Origin: JAGQPD01 sp020426865
GTDB lineage: Bacteria > Planctomycetota > Planctomycetia > Pirellulales > Pirellulaceae
Direction: 5' to 3'
Length of the DNA: 64,000 bases
Assembly: GCA_041399065.1 (NCBI GenBank)
Contig: JAWKTN010000003.1
Span: 558,001-622,000, forward strand
The notes beneath the pieces were generated by a model. The model saw only the letters and a list, made by a program, of their open reading frames with translations. It searched no databases and was not told the DNA's origin. Both the position numbers and the translations under genes were made by a program. Within the stretch, counting starts at the first letter, position 1, and every line of letters begins with the position of its first letter. Shown here one piece after another: positions 35,055 to 43,906 of the stretch.

Positions 35055-35833
35055 CGACCTTGCTTACTCGGTCTGGCGTCGCCATCGCCGCAATGATGCT
35101 GGCGGTGTGGCTCGTTAGCTTGATTAGAAAAGACGCCAGCATCGTCGATATTGCATGGGGACTCGGGTTCGTGCTTGTTTCGTGGACCGCCTACTTCACG
35201 TCGAATGGGGGCACGTCCGACGGCGATTTGTCCTTGGTCGTGCCCGTTCTCACCACGATCTGGGGACTTCGACTGGCATTCTATCTCTTCTGGCGCAATC
35301 ACGGACGTTCGGAGGACTTTCGGTACCGAGAAATGCGGTCCAAATGGGGCAGGACCTTTCCCGTCGTCAGCTTGCTGACCGTGTTCACTTTGCAGGGCGC
35401 CGTAATGTGGGTGGTATCACTCCCGGTCCAAGTCGCGTCCGCAATCCATGCCCAAGGTCACTCGCCACTGACCGTCATTGGCATCGCGGTATGGGCAGCC
35501 GGCATATTCTTCGAGTCGGTGGGCGACTGGCAATTGGCCAGGTTCAAGTCCGATCCGAGTAACAGGGACCGCGTTTTGGATACCGGTCTCTGGAGATATA
35601 CACGACATCCCAACTACTTCGGCGACTTTCTCGTGTGGTGGGGGCTCTTTCTGGTCAGCCTTTCCCTAACTGGAATATGGTGGCCCATCGTCAGTCCCAT
35701 CGTCATGTCCGTGTTGCTTATGCGAATCTCTGGTGTAACACTACTTGAAAAATCGCTTGTGCAATCGAAGCCTGAGTATGTCCGGTATGTCGATCGAACG
35801 AACGCCTTCTTTCCAGGGCCACCTCGGTTGTAG
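35039..35833 (+). CDS. DUF1295 membrane protein (steroid 5-alpha-reductase-like)
   Basis: The 264-residue polytopic protein has about six or seven transmembrane helices. The conserved C-terminal signature GLWRYTRHPNYFGDFLVWWG contains the His-Pro-Asn-Tyr core shared with steroid 5-alpha-reductases and isoprenylcysteine methyltransferases. Earlier landmarks are DASIVDIAWGLGFVLVSW and FRYREMRSKWGRTFPVVSL. It is probably an NADPH-dependent membrane reductase acting on a lipid made or modified by the upstream enzymes. ATG 35039 lies inside the preceding gene, so the five-gene run from 30529 is one operon with overlapping frames throughout. Confidence 0.9.
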   Translation: MYAELTTLLTRSGVAIAAMMLAVWLVSLIRKDASIVDIAWGLGFVLVSWTAYFTSNGGTSDGDLSLVVPVLTTIWGLRLAFYLFWRNHGRSEDFRYREMRSKWGRTFPVVSLLTVFTLQGAVMWVVSLPVQVASAIHAQGHSPLTVIGIAVWAAGIFFESVGDWQLARFKSDPSNRDRVLDTGLWRYTRHPNYFGDFLVWWGLFLVSLSLTGIWWPIVSPIVMSVLLMRISGVTLLEKSLVQSKPEYVRYVDRTNAFFPGPPRL

Positions 35834-35886
35834 TTCACGTCGACGGAATTCTGGACGTTGCCCCACTGACCGGACGTTGACAATGC

Positions 35887-36480
35887 CTATCGTAGCGGCA
35901 AAGCGCCCCCTGCCAATCGCAGTTGGTCGATGGTCGCGGGTAATGTATCAGGAAATCGGGTCGATGCCGCTTGGAGGGGACGCTGTTGCTGGAGTGCCTG
36001 CTGAATGGGGTTTGGCGTTGCCTCCGCCGCCACAATCGATGTGTCCGACAAGCCCGTACACGACAAAATAATCAGACACTGTGCCAGAATTTCGGCATCG
36101 CGAACCGGTTCCTCCAACACGCGAACCGCGATCGCTTTGGCTGCGTCCCGCGAAACGACGCTGCGATTCACTTCCGGCGAACGTGCCAACAATGTTGTCA
36201 ATCGCGCCACATCGTGCGCCGCCGCATGCGAACGGTGCAGTTGCCACTGACGTACAACGTGTAACGCCTCCTCCTTCGCCGCAAGCGCCTCTTGCGGCTG
36301 ATCGCCTACCAGTCGTGCGTAGAGCTCGTCCGGTACAGCATTGCGACTGATCGACATCCCTGGGGCGTACGGACAGCGCCGATGCATTTCCGCCTGCACG
36401 ACGCACCACGTCACGACTAGAATCGGAACAATCAACAACACTCGCGTCCATCGCGCGCTGCGGTCAGCAGAACGTAACAT
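35887..36480 (-). CDS. Hypothetical membrane-anchored protein
   Basis: The 197-residue product starts with a basic stretch and one transmembrane helix (WTRVLLIVPILVVTWCVVQA). A mainly helical extracytoplasmic region rich in Ala, Arg and Leu follows. HEAT-like alternation is suggested by SRDAAKAIAVRVLEEPVRDA, but no family is recognised. ATG 36480 was chosen over a longer start at 36624 because the upstream extension translates the low-complexity GGTA-repeat DNA. The plus-strand operon is convergent, with only 53 bp between stops. Confidence 0.6.
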   Translation of the reverse strand: MLRSADRSARWTRVLLIVPILVVTWCVVQAEMHRRCPYAPGMSISRNAVPDELYARLVGDQPQEALAAKEEALHVVRQWQLHRSHAAAHDVARLTTLLARSPEVNRSVVSRDAAKAIAVRVLEEPVRDAEILAQCLIILSCTGLSDTSIVAAEATPNPIQQALQQQRPLQAASTRFPDTLPATIDQLRLAGGALPLR

Positions 36481-36491
36481 CAGATGATCTC

Positions 36492-36529
36492 GGTAGGTGG
36501 CTAGGATGGGTAGGTAGGTAGGTAGGTGA
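36492..36529 (+). repeat. GGTAG tandem repeat / G-tract cluster
   Basis: The plus strand reads GGTAGGTGG, CTAGGATG and then five consecutive GGTA units ending GGTGA. At least seven GG tracts within 38 nt could form a two-quartet G-quadruplex or simply be a variable microsatellite. It lies just upstream of the minus-strand gene at 36480, in its likely leader. Confidence 0.65.
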
Positions 36530-36650
36530 CGAGGCTGGTAGCCGAAATGTTTTTGGCCACTGTGGTTTATCAGCAGAACCGGGCACCTTTCTTGCGAACA
36601 AAACGGAAATGCAAGTCTCGCCAAACGCAGCCGGCACTGACGGCAATGCT

Positions 36651-36680
36651 GTCACGTCAGCCAAAGTCACGTCAGCCAAA
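36651..36680 (+). repeat. Perfect 15-bp tandem duplication between divergent genes
   Basis: GTCACGTCAGCCAAA is repeated twice without a gap at 36651-36665 and 36666-36680. It lies between the divergent genes at 36480 (minus) and 36815 (plus) and contains the TGACGTGA-like half-sites expected of a regulator operator, though a replication-slippage duplication is equally possible. Confidence 0.7.
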
Positions 36681-36814
36681 GGGGAGAAATAAACTTTGCG
36701 CATCGACCTTCGGCGTCCGAATACTCCTTAGTACCGTTACGGCCCGCAAGGTCGAGCGAGCGGCGATGAGCTCGTGCAATTGCACAGAACAGCAATCCAT
36801 GCCAAGGGGGGAGT

Positions 36815-37825
36815 ATGGCTGGTTGGCGGGAAACGCCCTGGGGGCGACGTGAGTTACCGGGCGGCCGGATATGCCGACGACTGCTTTTTAGTACGTGTCG
36901 CATTACCGCTGCAGGGTACTGGGTCGCTTTCGCACTGCTTGCTCTGACGGCATCGCAAGCCGTTGCAGCTTCGCCCAACGAGGCGACGACCAGTCGCGAG
37001 GCGAGAAATGAAGCAGCGTCCGCCATTCCGTACGGTGAACTAACCGAAGACGCCCAACGCCGCATTGCCGCGGTCATTGACAAGCCGAGCGCTTATCGTC
37101 GGCTTCCGATTGAAACCATTGAGTGCGATCCATCGTTGTACATCTTCCTCATCCGCAATCCCGAGGTTGTCGTCAACATCTGGGATTTGATGGGAGTAAC
37201 AGACCTAAGCATCCAGCGAACGGGGCCATTTACATTTGCCTCATCCGACGGAGTGGGAACGGTCAGCAATGTCGAGTTGATCTATGGAACGCAGGACGTT
37301 CACTTGTATTTTGCCGAGGGCGTCTACGACGGCCCTTTGCTGCCAAGTCCGTTGCGCGGCCGCTGCGTGATGTTCCTGCGGACGGGTTATGGTCGTGGCC
37401 CGGCAGGCAAGCCGACCGTTACAAGTCAATTGGACGTGTTCATGCAGGTGGATCATGCTGCCATCGACGTGCTAACAAAAACGCTGCACCCCCTGTTCGG
37501 CAAAACAGCCGACATCAATTTCTTTGAAACAACGCAATTCATCGGCCGCTTATCGAGAACTGCGGAGAAGAACGGGGACGGCATGTTGAATCTTGCTGGA
37601 CGGTTGAACAAAGTCGATCCGGCGATTCGACAGCAGTTTGGCAGCCTGGCATCGACGGTACCGGAGCGGATGATGGTAGCGGCCGGATCCATCCCACCCT
37701 CCGCGTCGACGGCATCATCGGTACCGGCACCGAGTGGGCCGGTTGTCCAAGCCATGCGAACGGCAACATCGGAAAACGCCAACCGTCCGAATCGCGGATT
37801 TCGGATTCTGCCACGATTGCGTTGA
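36815..37825 (+). CDS. Hypothetical exported protein, planctomycete type
   Basis: The 336-residue product has an Arg-rich N-terminus and a hydrophobic segment ending LTASQAVA, compatible with a signal peptide. The mature part contains LPIETIECDPSLYIFLIRNP, VVNIWDLMGVTDLSIQRTGP and VELIYGTQDVHLYFAEGVYD. The latter half has an extended, Ala/Pro/Ser-rich C-terminus. I recall no named domain. The strong ribosome-binding site (AGGGGGGAG) directly before ATG 36815 supports the start. No operon partner follows in the same direction. Confidence 0.68.
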   Translation: MAGWRETPWGRRELPGGRICRRLLFSTCRITAAGYWVAFALLALTASQAVAASPNEATTSREARNEAASAIPYGELTEDAQRRIAAVIDKPSAYRRLPIETIECDPSLYIFLIRNPEVVVNIWDLMGVTDLSIQRTGPFTFASSDGVGTVSNVELIYGTQDVHLYFAEGVYDGPLLPSPLRGRCVMFLRTGYGRGPAGKPTVTSQLDVFMQVDHAAIDVLTKTLHPLFGKTADINFFETTQFIGRLSRTAEKNGDGMLNLAGRLNKVDPAIRQQFGSLASTVPERMMVAAGSIPPSASTASSVPAPSGPVVQAMRTATSENANRPNRGFRILPRLR

Positions 37826-38538
37826 CGCGAAGCTACTTGGCTTGGACATCAAAGCAGTAGATCAAATCCTGGTCCCGCAGGTAAAGTTTGCCACCAGCGA
37901 TAACAGGATGAGTCCAAATCCTGCCGCGTGAACTGCGGATCTCGGATTGTGGTTCGAGCTTGAATCGTCCGTGCTCTTTCCAACCCTCGGTTGAGGCCTC
38001 GATCAGCACGACGGTACCATCGTCTTCGCTCAGGCAATAAAACATCCCGTCGGCATAGCCGATGGCTCCTTTGCCAAATGACTTTTCATTCCAGGTGATT
38101 TCGCCCGACTTGAAATCCTGGCACATCCAACCGACCCCATCGGAATGTCCAAACAAGTGGTCGCCCAGCAGGATCACACCACCGTGATGGTTTTTCATAT
38201 TCTTGTTTTCGTACACGTCTTGGATCTGCCCGTCGCTCAATAATTTTACGAGCTTGCAACCGACGCCATATCCCGATGTAACGTATACGTACTCGCCACG
38301 CGAGACTGGTGTCGGTATGACAGCTACGCGTCCTGGCCATTCAGATTGCCATACGAGCGACCCGTCTTTCGCATTGATGCCAACAACATGCTTTTGTGTC
38401 AGCTGAACGTACTGGGGCGAGTAGTAATGGAGCCTTTGGGATTTAGGATGCGGTTGGTTTTCACTGTTGGCCACGGATTTCTCCGTTGTGGTGTCACAAT
38501 ATTTGATCCTTGTCGCGTTGAACTCCAAAACCCTCTCA

Positions 38539-38571
38539 GAACCGGACGTGCGCAGCTAACGCATCCGGCTC
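38539..38571 (-). ncRNA. Group II intron domain V
   Basis: The minus-strand RNA forms the catalytic domain V hairpin. GAGCCGGATGCG pairs with CGCACGTCCGGTTC around a short GTTAGCTG apical part, with the AGC-type catalytic triad at the base. This 33-nt element is the most conserved part of group II introns. Confidence 0.9.
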
Positions 38572-38578
38572 CCGACCA

Positions 38579-40183
38579 TCACTTGTCACCAAAACTCAGC
38601 ATTGCCTGACGAGGCGCTCGCGCCATCGCGATTAAGTCCGTCAGCCGTTTCGGTAAAGCCAATGGGAAATGGGACATGTACGCGTCAAACTGGTTCCACG
38701 TCTTCGAACCCTTCTGCGAACGGCGATTGAGCCAGCGTAACACCAGCACTTTCGTCGCTTGGCGGAACTTCATCAGCCAGGGCCAATTGTCATTGACCCC
38801 ATAGTACTGATAGTGACCCCGCAGCTTCGCATTGAGCATCGGCCACACCTCCGACAACGGTGTCGTCAGGTGACGGCGCAACCAGTCTTTCATGTCGCGT
38901 ACTTTCCCGCGATATTTCTTCTTGGCCGTTTTCCTCTTCAGCTTGAACTTGTTCGTGAGACGACTGCGTCCGCAGTAATGCGTGAAACCGAGGAAGGCAA
39001 ACGTACCGGGGGCTCCTTCGCCCAGGCGCTGGCAATCGCGCCCTGCGAAGCGGCCAAATCGCAGCAGTTGTGTCTTCTCTTCGGCTAGCTCTAACGAGTA
39101 TCTGGCCAACCGCTTTGGCAACACTTCCTGAAAGCGTCGCGCATCGGATTCCAGTTCGAACGCACAGATGAAATCATCCGCAAAGCGAATGATGTACGCT
39201 TCGCCTCGTAGCCGTGGCTTTACATCGTGTTCAAACCATTGGTCCAAAACATAATGCAAGTACACGTTGGCTAACAAAGGTGAAAGAACCGAACCCTGTG
39301 GCACGCCCGCAACCGTGTCTTCGCGGCGACCTTCGATCATCACACCAGCCTTCAGAAAGCGTTCGATCAGCTTCAGCAGTTGGGGATCAGCGATCCGTTG
39401 TCGCAGCAGTTCGAGTAAGCGTGTGTGAGAAACGTTATCGAAAAAGCCACGGATGTCTGCATCGGAGATCCAGCTCACTTTCCGTGTTGCGATGATTTGA
39501 CCGAGTTCGCTTAACGCTTGGTGACAGGAACGACCCGGTCGGAATCCATACGAAGTATCGCAAAAGTCAACTTCGTAGATTCGCTCCAGAATCATCACGA
39601 TCGCTCGTTGAACGATCTTGTCTTCCACACAAGCGATGCCCAGTGGTCTGGTCTTGCCATTACCTTTCGGAATGTCACGACGCAGGCTGGGCTGGGGTCG
39701 ATAGCTACCACGATGCAATCTGGCTAAGAGATCGTGCAAGTTGTCTCGCAACGTCAACTCGTATTGATCCACCGTCTCGCCATCGACTCCAGGTGCTTTG
39801 TCTCGTTGGAGCTTGCGGAAGGCATGCCATAGCAGCTCATAGGTGAGTAGCGAGAAGAGGTTGTTGAAGCTCTCTTCTGGATGCGTTTCCGCTCTGTGGG
39901 TGATGCGATCCAGCCGAGTTAGCATCGAGCTTCCGTCGCTGAGTACGGTCGATGTCCGGTCTGTTTCGCGTGATGGCCTGACCGCCTTCCCTGCACCGGC
40001 ATTACCCGGCTTCGATACACGCGATTGGTCTTCGCGTTTCAACGGTACTATTCGGTCATCCGACTTCCCAAGGTCGTTTGCACTCCTCGCTTTTTCGGCT
40101 TGTACGTGCATACTCGACTCGCCGTGATTGGCATTCACGTCGAACAAGAACCGTTGGGATCTCACTGGTTGCTTCATGGGCAT
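38579..40183 (-). CDS. ltrA: Group II intron reverse transcriptase/maturase
   Basis: The product has about 534 residues. The reverse transcriptase domain contains KLQRDKAPGVDGETVDQYEL, IPKGNGKTRPLGIACVEDKI, SYGFRPGRSCHQAL and AGVPQGSVLSPLLANVYLHY. The catalytic FADD box lies in YIIRFADDFICAFE, where Phe replaces the common Tyr. The C-terminal maturase (X) domain is seen in MLNAKLRGHYQYYGVNDNWP and LVLRWLNRRSQKG. No HNH endonuclease domain follows, so mobility would depend on retrohoming at replication forks or on other help. ATG 40183 is preferred to a GTG at 40228. Length and motifs are intact, so the enzyme may be active. Confidence 0.93.
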   Translation of the reverse strand: MPMKQPVRSQRFLFDVNANHGESSMHVQAEKARSANDLGKSDDRIVPLKREDQSRVSKPGNAGAGKAVRPSRETDRTSTVLSDGSSMLTRLDRITHRAETHPEESFNNLFSLLTYELLWHAFRKLQRDKAPGVDGETVDQYELTLRDNLHDLLARLHRGSYRPQPSLRRDIPKGNGKTRPLGIACVEDKIVQRAIVMILERIYEVDFCDTSYGFRPGRSCHQALSELGQIIATRKVSWISDADIRGFFDNVSHTRLLELLRQRIADPQLLKLIERFLKAGVMIEGRREDTVAGVPQGSVLSPLLANVYLHYVLDQWFEHDVKPRLRGEAYIIRFADDFICAFELESDARRFQEVLPKRLARYSLELAEEKTQLLRFGRFAGRDCQRLGEGAPGTFAFLGFTHYCGRSRLTNKFKLKRKTAKKKYRGKVRDMKDWLRRHLTTPLSEVWPMLNAKLRGHYQYYGVNDNWPWLMKFRQATKVLVLRWLNRRSQKGSKTWNQFDAYMSHFPLALPKRLTDLIAMARAPRQAMLSFGDK

Positions 40184-41356
40184 GTTGTGTAGCGCGATCG
40201 TGGCCTTCGACCCCGGGTCTCCGAGCACCGCTCGCCATTAGTGCGGTGTTCGATATTGCCTTCAGCAGGTCCGACTGCTTGGGCAGGTTCCAAGAAAACA
40301 TGCATTTCGGGGCTCAATACCATTCACAGTCTGGGCGGCCAGCCCAGTTCGTTCGTCCTCGCTACCTTTCTGTGTACGCTTCAACGGGCCTGTTACCAAG
40401 CACGCTGCAACACTCGATACTGAGCCTCTGGCTAAGAGTTACCCAGGTGGGAGTCGCACCCACTTGTCCATAAATCATTTCCAGTTCGCTCCGGACCCCT
40501 TCATGCTCGATGGGAATAATCGACGAATACTGGGCACCATCAGTGAACTCGGAGGACTGCCAGACGACTTCGCCGCTCATTTTGTTCAGTGCCACCATCG
40601 CTCCATCCTTGCCGCCGGGGGTACATAGGACGTGTTCGCCGTCAACGAGCACCGATTCGGTATAGCCCCATTGCGGTATCTCACCACCAAGCTTTTCCAT
40701 CGATACTTGCCATCGCAGTTGACCATCGTCCAAATTGCAGCAGACCACAACTCCCTGGCCGCTCATGGCATATATCCGATCGCCGTCGATCGTGGGCGTA
40801 CCACGGGGCCCATCCCCCCACCCGTTATCCAGTATTTCGCCAATTGTCTGACACCACAGTTCTTCCCCCGTGTCGGCGTCGAGCGACAACAACACCTCTT
40901 TGTCATCACGCGTCCCAAGGGTATAGAGACGGCCAGCGACGATGGCTGGTCCCGAATAACCGTTTCCCGCGTTCTTATAGAGCCATACCAGCGGGGGCCC
41001 GCCATCGGGCCATGCCTTGAGCAATCCCGTTTCACTGCTGACGTCCGTACGATCGACACCCCGCCATTGCGGCCAGTCGTCGGCCTGCACGGCAGTTTCC
41101 ATGGTCACAACAAAAACAATACCGAATATCGCCGGCAACCAATTGCGTCCCAGTCGATGGTGAAGAGAATTAGTGTTCGCGGACATCATTGCGCTCCAGA
41201 AAAATGCAACGGCGGTAAAATTTACAGGCAGGATATCGCCAGAACACGACACCGGTCAGCGACCGCGACATTCTGGCAGGCAGGGCACGAGACAGCTCAT
41301 GCATCCAGACATTGTACACTGCGGTGCGGCGCCGTCACAATGAGGCCAGGCGAACC

Positions 41357-42508
41357 CTAGCCCAATTTCCCTTTCAACCAGTTCAGTTCCCGCGCAATTC
41401 CCTGCGAAAGGTTCTCAATCCGTAAATCTTCGGGAAGGACATTCCAGGCATAGGTTTCCACTTCCAGCTGGGCCCACGGAAAGAGTTCTCGTTGCACCTC
41501 CAGGCATTCGCCGATTTCTGCCTGAGTTGTCCGCAAGCCACCAAACTCCTCCAGGTATATCGGCACGTGAAAATGAACCCGCCACTGTTGCTGAGCAACC
41601 TCGTCACGGGATGCGGCGACGAGTGCCGATGGCAGGTCGCAATACAATTCGGGGGGCGACTGCGGCGAGCGTCGTAATGACGTTTGATGCAAATACCGAT
41701 CTTCTGCGAACGACCACAACTGCGTCATGGCCTCGCTGTATTGTTCGGCACTAAGTCCTTCGGCGTCAAGGGCAACGGCCGAAGAAATCTGCATTTTCCC
41801 CACACCGATCCCTGCGTCGTAATAGGTTTGCAGGACCTCCCGCTGCGACTCAAACATCACGGCCGCATGGCAAACATCATGGCACACTTGAATATGCCGC
41901 CGGATCACATCTTCATCGCCATCACGCAACAGATAATTCTCGAAAAAATCGACGACGTCCTGACCATGGTCCAGCACACACCCCGGCTCGGGCTCCAAGC
42001 ACAAGCTCATCGGCCGCCCTGCATCCTCAAGCAACTCGTGCAATTCCATGGCACATTGACGCAAATTCGCCGCTGCCGCTTCCCATTGCGACGGTGTGAG
42101 CTCGGGTTCGCCCCAGGCAACAGGCAACGTCGAAATCGTGGCACCGATGCCAGGCAATAGATAAAGATCCAGGATCGCTATCAGGTCGCGAGTGTAATTC
42201 AATCGACTGGCATCCATCCACGTTGGCTCGTACACCCGGTGCTTGACGACCTGCTGATGAAAGTCACCGTACGGAAATCCGTTCATGGTGTAGGGTATAA
42301 AACCTTGGCCACGCAACCAGCCGGCAAACTCGAGCTTTTGGCGGCTTTCGCGCAATTGACGGGCCGTGCGGGCCGATAGCCATAACCCGACCCCCATGAA
42401 AGAATTCGGCGAGACCAGCTTCTTTACGGCGGGAGCGAACCTGCGCAGGTTGTTCCAGGTCTGTTCCAGATCGGCCCCGGCATGGACGTTCGTGCAATAC
42501 CCTATCAT
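41357..42508 (-). CDS. eboE: EboE-like metabolite traffic protein, TIM-barrel family
   Basis: The 383-residue product begins MIGYCTNVHAGADLEQTWNN, the characteristic EboE opening. The sugar-phosphate isomerase/epimerase-type barrel continues with FMGVGLWLSARTARQL, GFIPYTMNGFPYGDFHQQVV and HRVYEPTWMDASRLNYT. Possible metal ligands sit in LCLEPEPGC, HIQVCHDVCHAAVMFE and VHFHVPIYLEEFGGL. In cyanobacteria the ebo cluster is linked to export of scytonemin-type precursors; EboE's own reaction is unknown. No other ebo gene is adjacent. ATG 42508 follows AGG at a suitable distance. Confidence 0.82.
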   Translation of the reverse strand: MIGYCTNVHAGADLEQTWNNLRRFAPAVKKLVSPNSFMGVGLWLSARTARQLRESRQKLEFAGWLRGQGFIPYTMNGFPYGDFHQQVVKHRVYEPTWMDASRLNYTRDLIAILDLYLLPGIGATISTLPVAWGEPELTPSQWEAAAANLRQCAMELHELLEDAGRPMSLCLEPEPGCVLDHGQDVVDFFENYLLRDGDEDVIRRHIQVCHDVCHAAVMFESQREVLQTYYDAGIGVGKMQISSAVALDAEGLSAEQYSEAMTQLWSFAEDRYLHQTSLRRSPQSPPELYCDLPSALVAASRDEVAQQQWRVHFHVPIYLEEFGGLRTTQAEIGECLEVQRELFPWAQLEVETYAWNVLPEDLRIENLSQGIARELNWLKGKLG

Positions 42509-42802
42509 GTTACCTCGGTACATGTTGTTTTTCGAATTGAAATCGTTCCGACCTTCCCCCGATCGGAAGCCGCCGGCGTGCGGGGAGGCTGCGAGCTCGT
42601 GCCTCCCTGCCGATCGATCGAAACGTCCATTCTAGGTGATGGACTATCGCGAAGAAACTGCCCAGCAAGCATGGCACTGCCAACGGGACACCGCCAAGGG
42701 GCGCGGATCTTTGATTGCCACTCGACCCGGCCACCGCTATATTTGCGCGTTGGGGTCAGCCGCAAATCCTGCCGGCGATTGCCGGGGGATGTGACTACGG
42801 CG

Positions 42803-42834
42803 GATGGCCCGGAGGGGGACGGCCCCCTTCCATC
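42803..42834 (+). promoter_or_regulatory. Hairpin in the argC leader
   Basis: AGGGGG (42813-42818) pairs with CCCCCT (42823-42828), and outer GATGG/CCATC (42803-42807 and 42830-42834) extends the stem. It ends 35 nt before the argC start. No T-tract follows, so it is more likely a leader structure than a terminator. The remaining divergent interval 42509-42869 shows no gene. Confidence 0.4.
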
Positions 42835-42869
42835 GGAATTCTTCAAATCAATCGAACCGCCAAAGAAAA

Positions 42870-43883
42870 ATGTCGATACGAATCGGAATCCTTGGTGCAA
42901 CGGGTTATACGGCGTTGGAGCTGATCAAGATCTTGCTGCGTCATCCCGAAGCAACCATTGTGGCGTTAACGAGCCGTCAGGAGGGGAGTCCGCACGTAGC
43001 TTCGGTGCACCCGCAACTAACCGGAAGGCTGGATCTGTGTCTGGAGAATCTCGAGCCGACCGCGGTTGCCGCCAAAACGGATATGGTATTTAGTTGTTTG
43101 CCGCACGGCGCTTCGGCCAGTTCGATCATGCCGATCTTGGAAGGCAACACGCGCGTCGTCGATTTCAGTGCGGACTATCGGTTGCGGGACGTGCCGACCT
43201 ATGAACAATGGTACGGACAAGTTCATCCGGATCCGCAGCGAGTCGGCAAGACGGTCTACGGATTACCGGAGTTGTTTGCAAGCGAAATCGGATCGGCCCA
43301 ACTGGTGGCCAACCCTGGCTGCTACCCTACGTCGGCGATCCTGGCGATGACCCCGCTGTTGAGGGAAGGTATCGTTGACCCTTCGGAGATAATCTTTGAT
43401 TCCAAGAGTGGTGTCAGTGGCGCGGGGCGCTCCCCGAAGTTGACGACGCATTATCCTGAATGCAACGAGAGTTTGGCGGCATACAATGTCGGGCGCCACC
43501 GCCATACGCCAGAAATACGGCAGATCCTGGGCCTGGCGGCTGGCCGTGAAGTGGACGTGCTCTTCACGCCCCACCTGATCCCCATGGACCGTGGGATCCT
43601 GACGACGGCATACGCCAAACCGTTGAAGTCCGTAAGCGAATCCGAGGTAATTCACGTGCTGCGTTCCTTCTATGCGGACCGCCCCTTCGTCCGCGTCGTC
43701 GATCACTTACCCGCCACCAAGGATTGCACGCATACGAATTTCTGCGACATTACGGCGCGCGTTGTGGGTGGGCGGATCATGACGATCAGCTGCATCGACA
43801 ATCTCATTAAGGGGGCCTCTGGAGTGGCGGTCCAGAACATGAATCTCATGTTTGGCGTTCCCGAAACGATGGGACTATTGTAG
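42870..43883 (+). CDS. argC: N-acetyl-gamma-glutamyl-phosphate reductase
   Basis: ArgC catalyses the NADPH-dependent reduction of N-acetylglutamyl phosphate, the third arginine step. The 337-residue product begins with the Rossmann motif IGILGATGYTALELIKILL. Near residue 145 LVANPGCYPTSAILAMTPLL contains the catalytic Cys. SGVSGAGRSPKLTTHYPECN and GRHRHTPEIRQILG are typical. ATG 42870 is the family start; the upstream in-frame extension is not homologous. argJ follows 23 bp later. Confidence 0.96.
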   Translation: MSIRIGILGATGYTALELIKILLRHPEATIVALTSRQEGSPHVASVHPQLTGRLDLCLENLEPTAVAAKTDMVFSCLPHGASASSIMPILEGNTRVVDFSADYRLRDVPTYEQWYGQVHPDPQRVGKTVYGLPELFASEIGSAQLVANPGCYPTSAILAMTPLLREGIVDPSEIIFDSKSGVSGAGRSPKLTTHYPECNESLAAYNVGRHRHTPEIRQILGLAAGREVDVLFTPHLIPMDRGILTTAYAKPLKSVSESEVIHVLRSFYADRPFVRVVDHLPATKDCTHTNFCDITARVVGGRIMTISCIDNLIKGASGVAVQNMNLMFGVPETMGLL

Positions 43884-43906
43884 AGATTAACTCAAGGATT
43901 CGTGAC

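Larger units (their letters stand above)
38415..40491 (-). mobile_element. Group II intron with internal maturase gene
   Basis: The intron lies in the sense direction of the propeller gene. The 5' boundary at 40491 is supported by three things: GAGCG resembles the GUGYG start; a stem-loop GTGGGTGCGACTCCCAC follows; and exon bases GGTCCG (40497-40492) pair perfectly with CGGACC in the loop of an AGCAG/CTGCT hairpin at 40268-40273, a convincing IBS1-EBS1 match. The maturase stops 8 nt before domain V (38539-38571). The 3' boundary is unresolved; exon coding resumes at about 38414, roughly 120 nt past domain V, longer than a standard domain VI. Total length is about 2.07 kb. Confidence 0.88.
37833..41189 (-). 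pseudogene. PQQ-like beta-propeller (BamB-like) protein gene split by a group II intron
   Basis: The 5' exon (41189 to about 40492) encodes a signal peptide and tryptophan-docking propeller blades: DDWPQWRGVDRTDVSSETGL, KNAGNGYSGPAIVAGRLYTL, LLSLDADTGEELW, and MVALNKMSGEVVWQSSEF up to EHEGVR. The 3' exon resumes about 38414 with QYVQLTQKHVVGINAKDGSL and ends IWTHPVIAGGKLYLRDQDLI plus YCFDVQAK. In related proteins these two halves are contiguous (VRQYVQL). ATG 41189 has GGAG 5 nt upstream. If the intron splices, the product would be a normal exported quinoprotein-like protein of about 425 residues; if not, the gene is dead. PQQ dependence is not implied by the fold. Confidence 0.85.
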
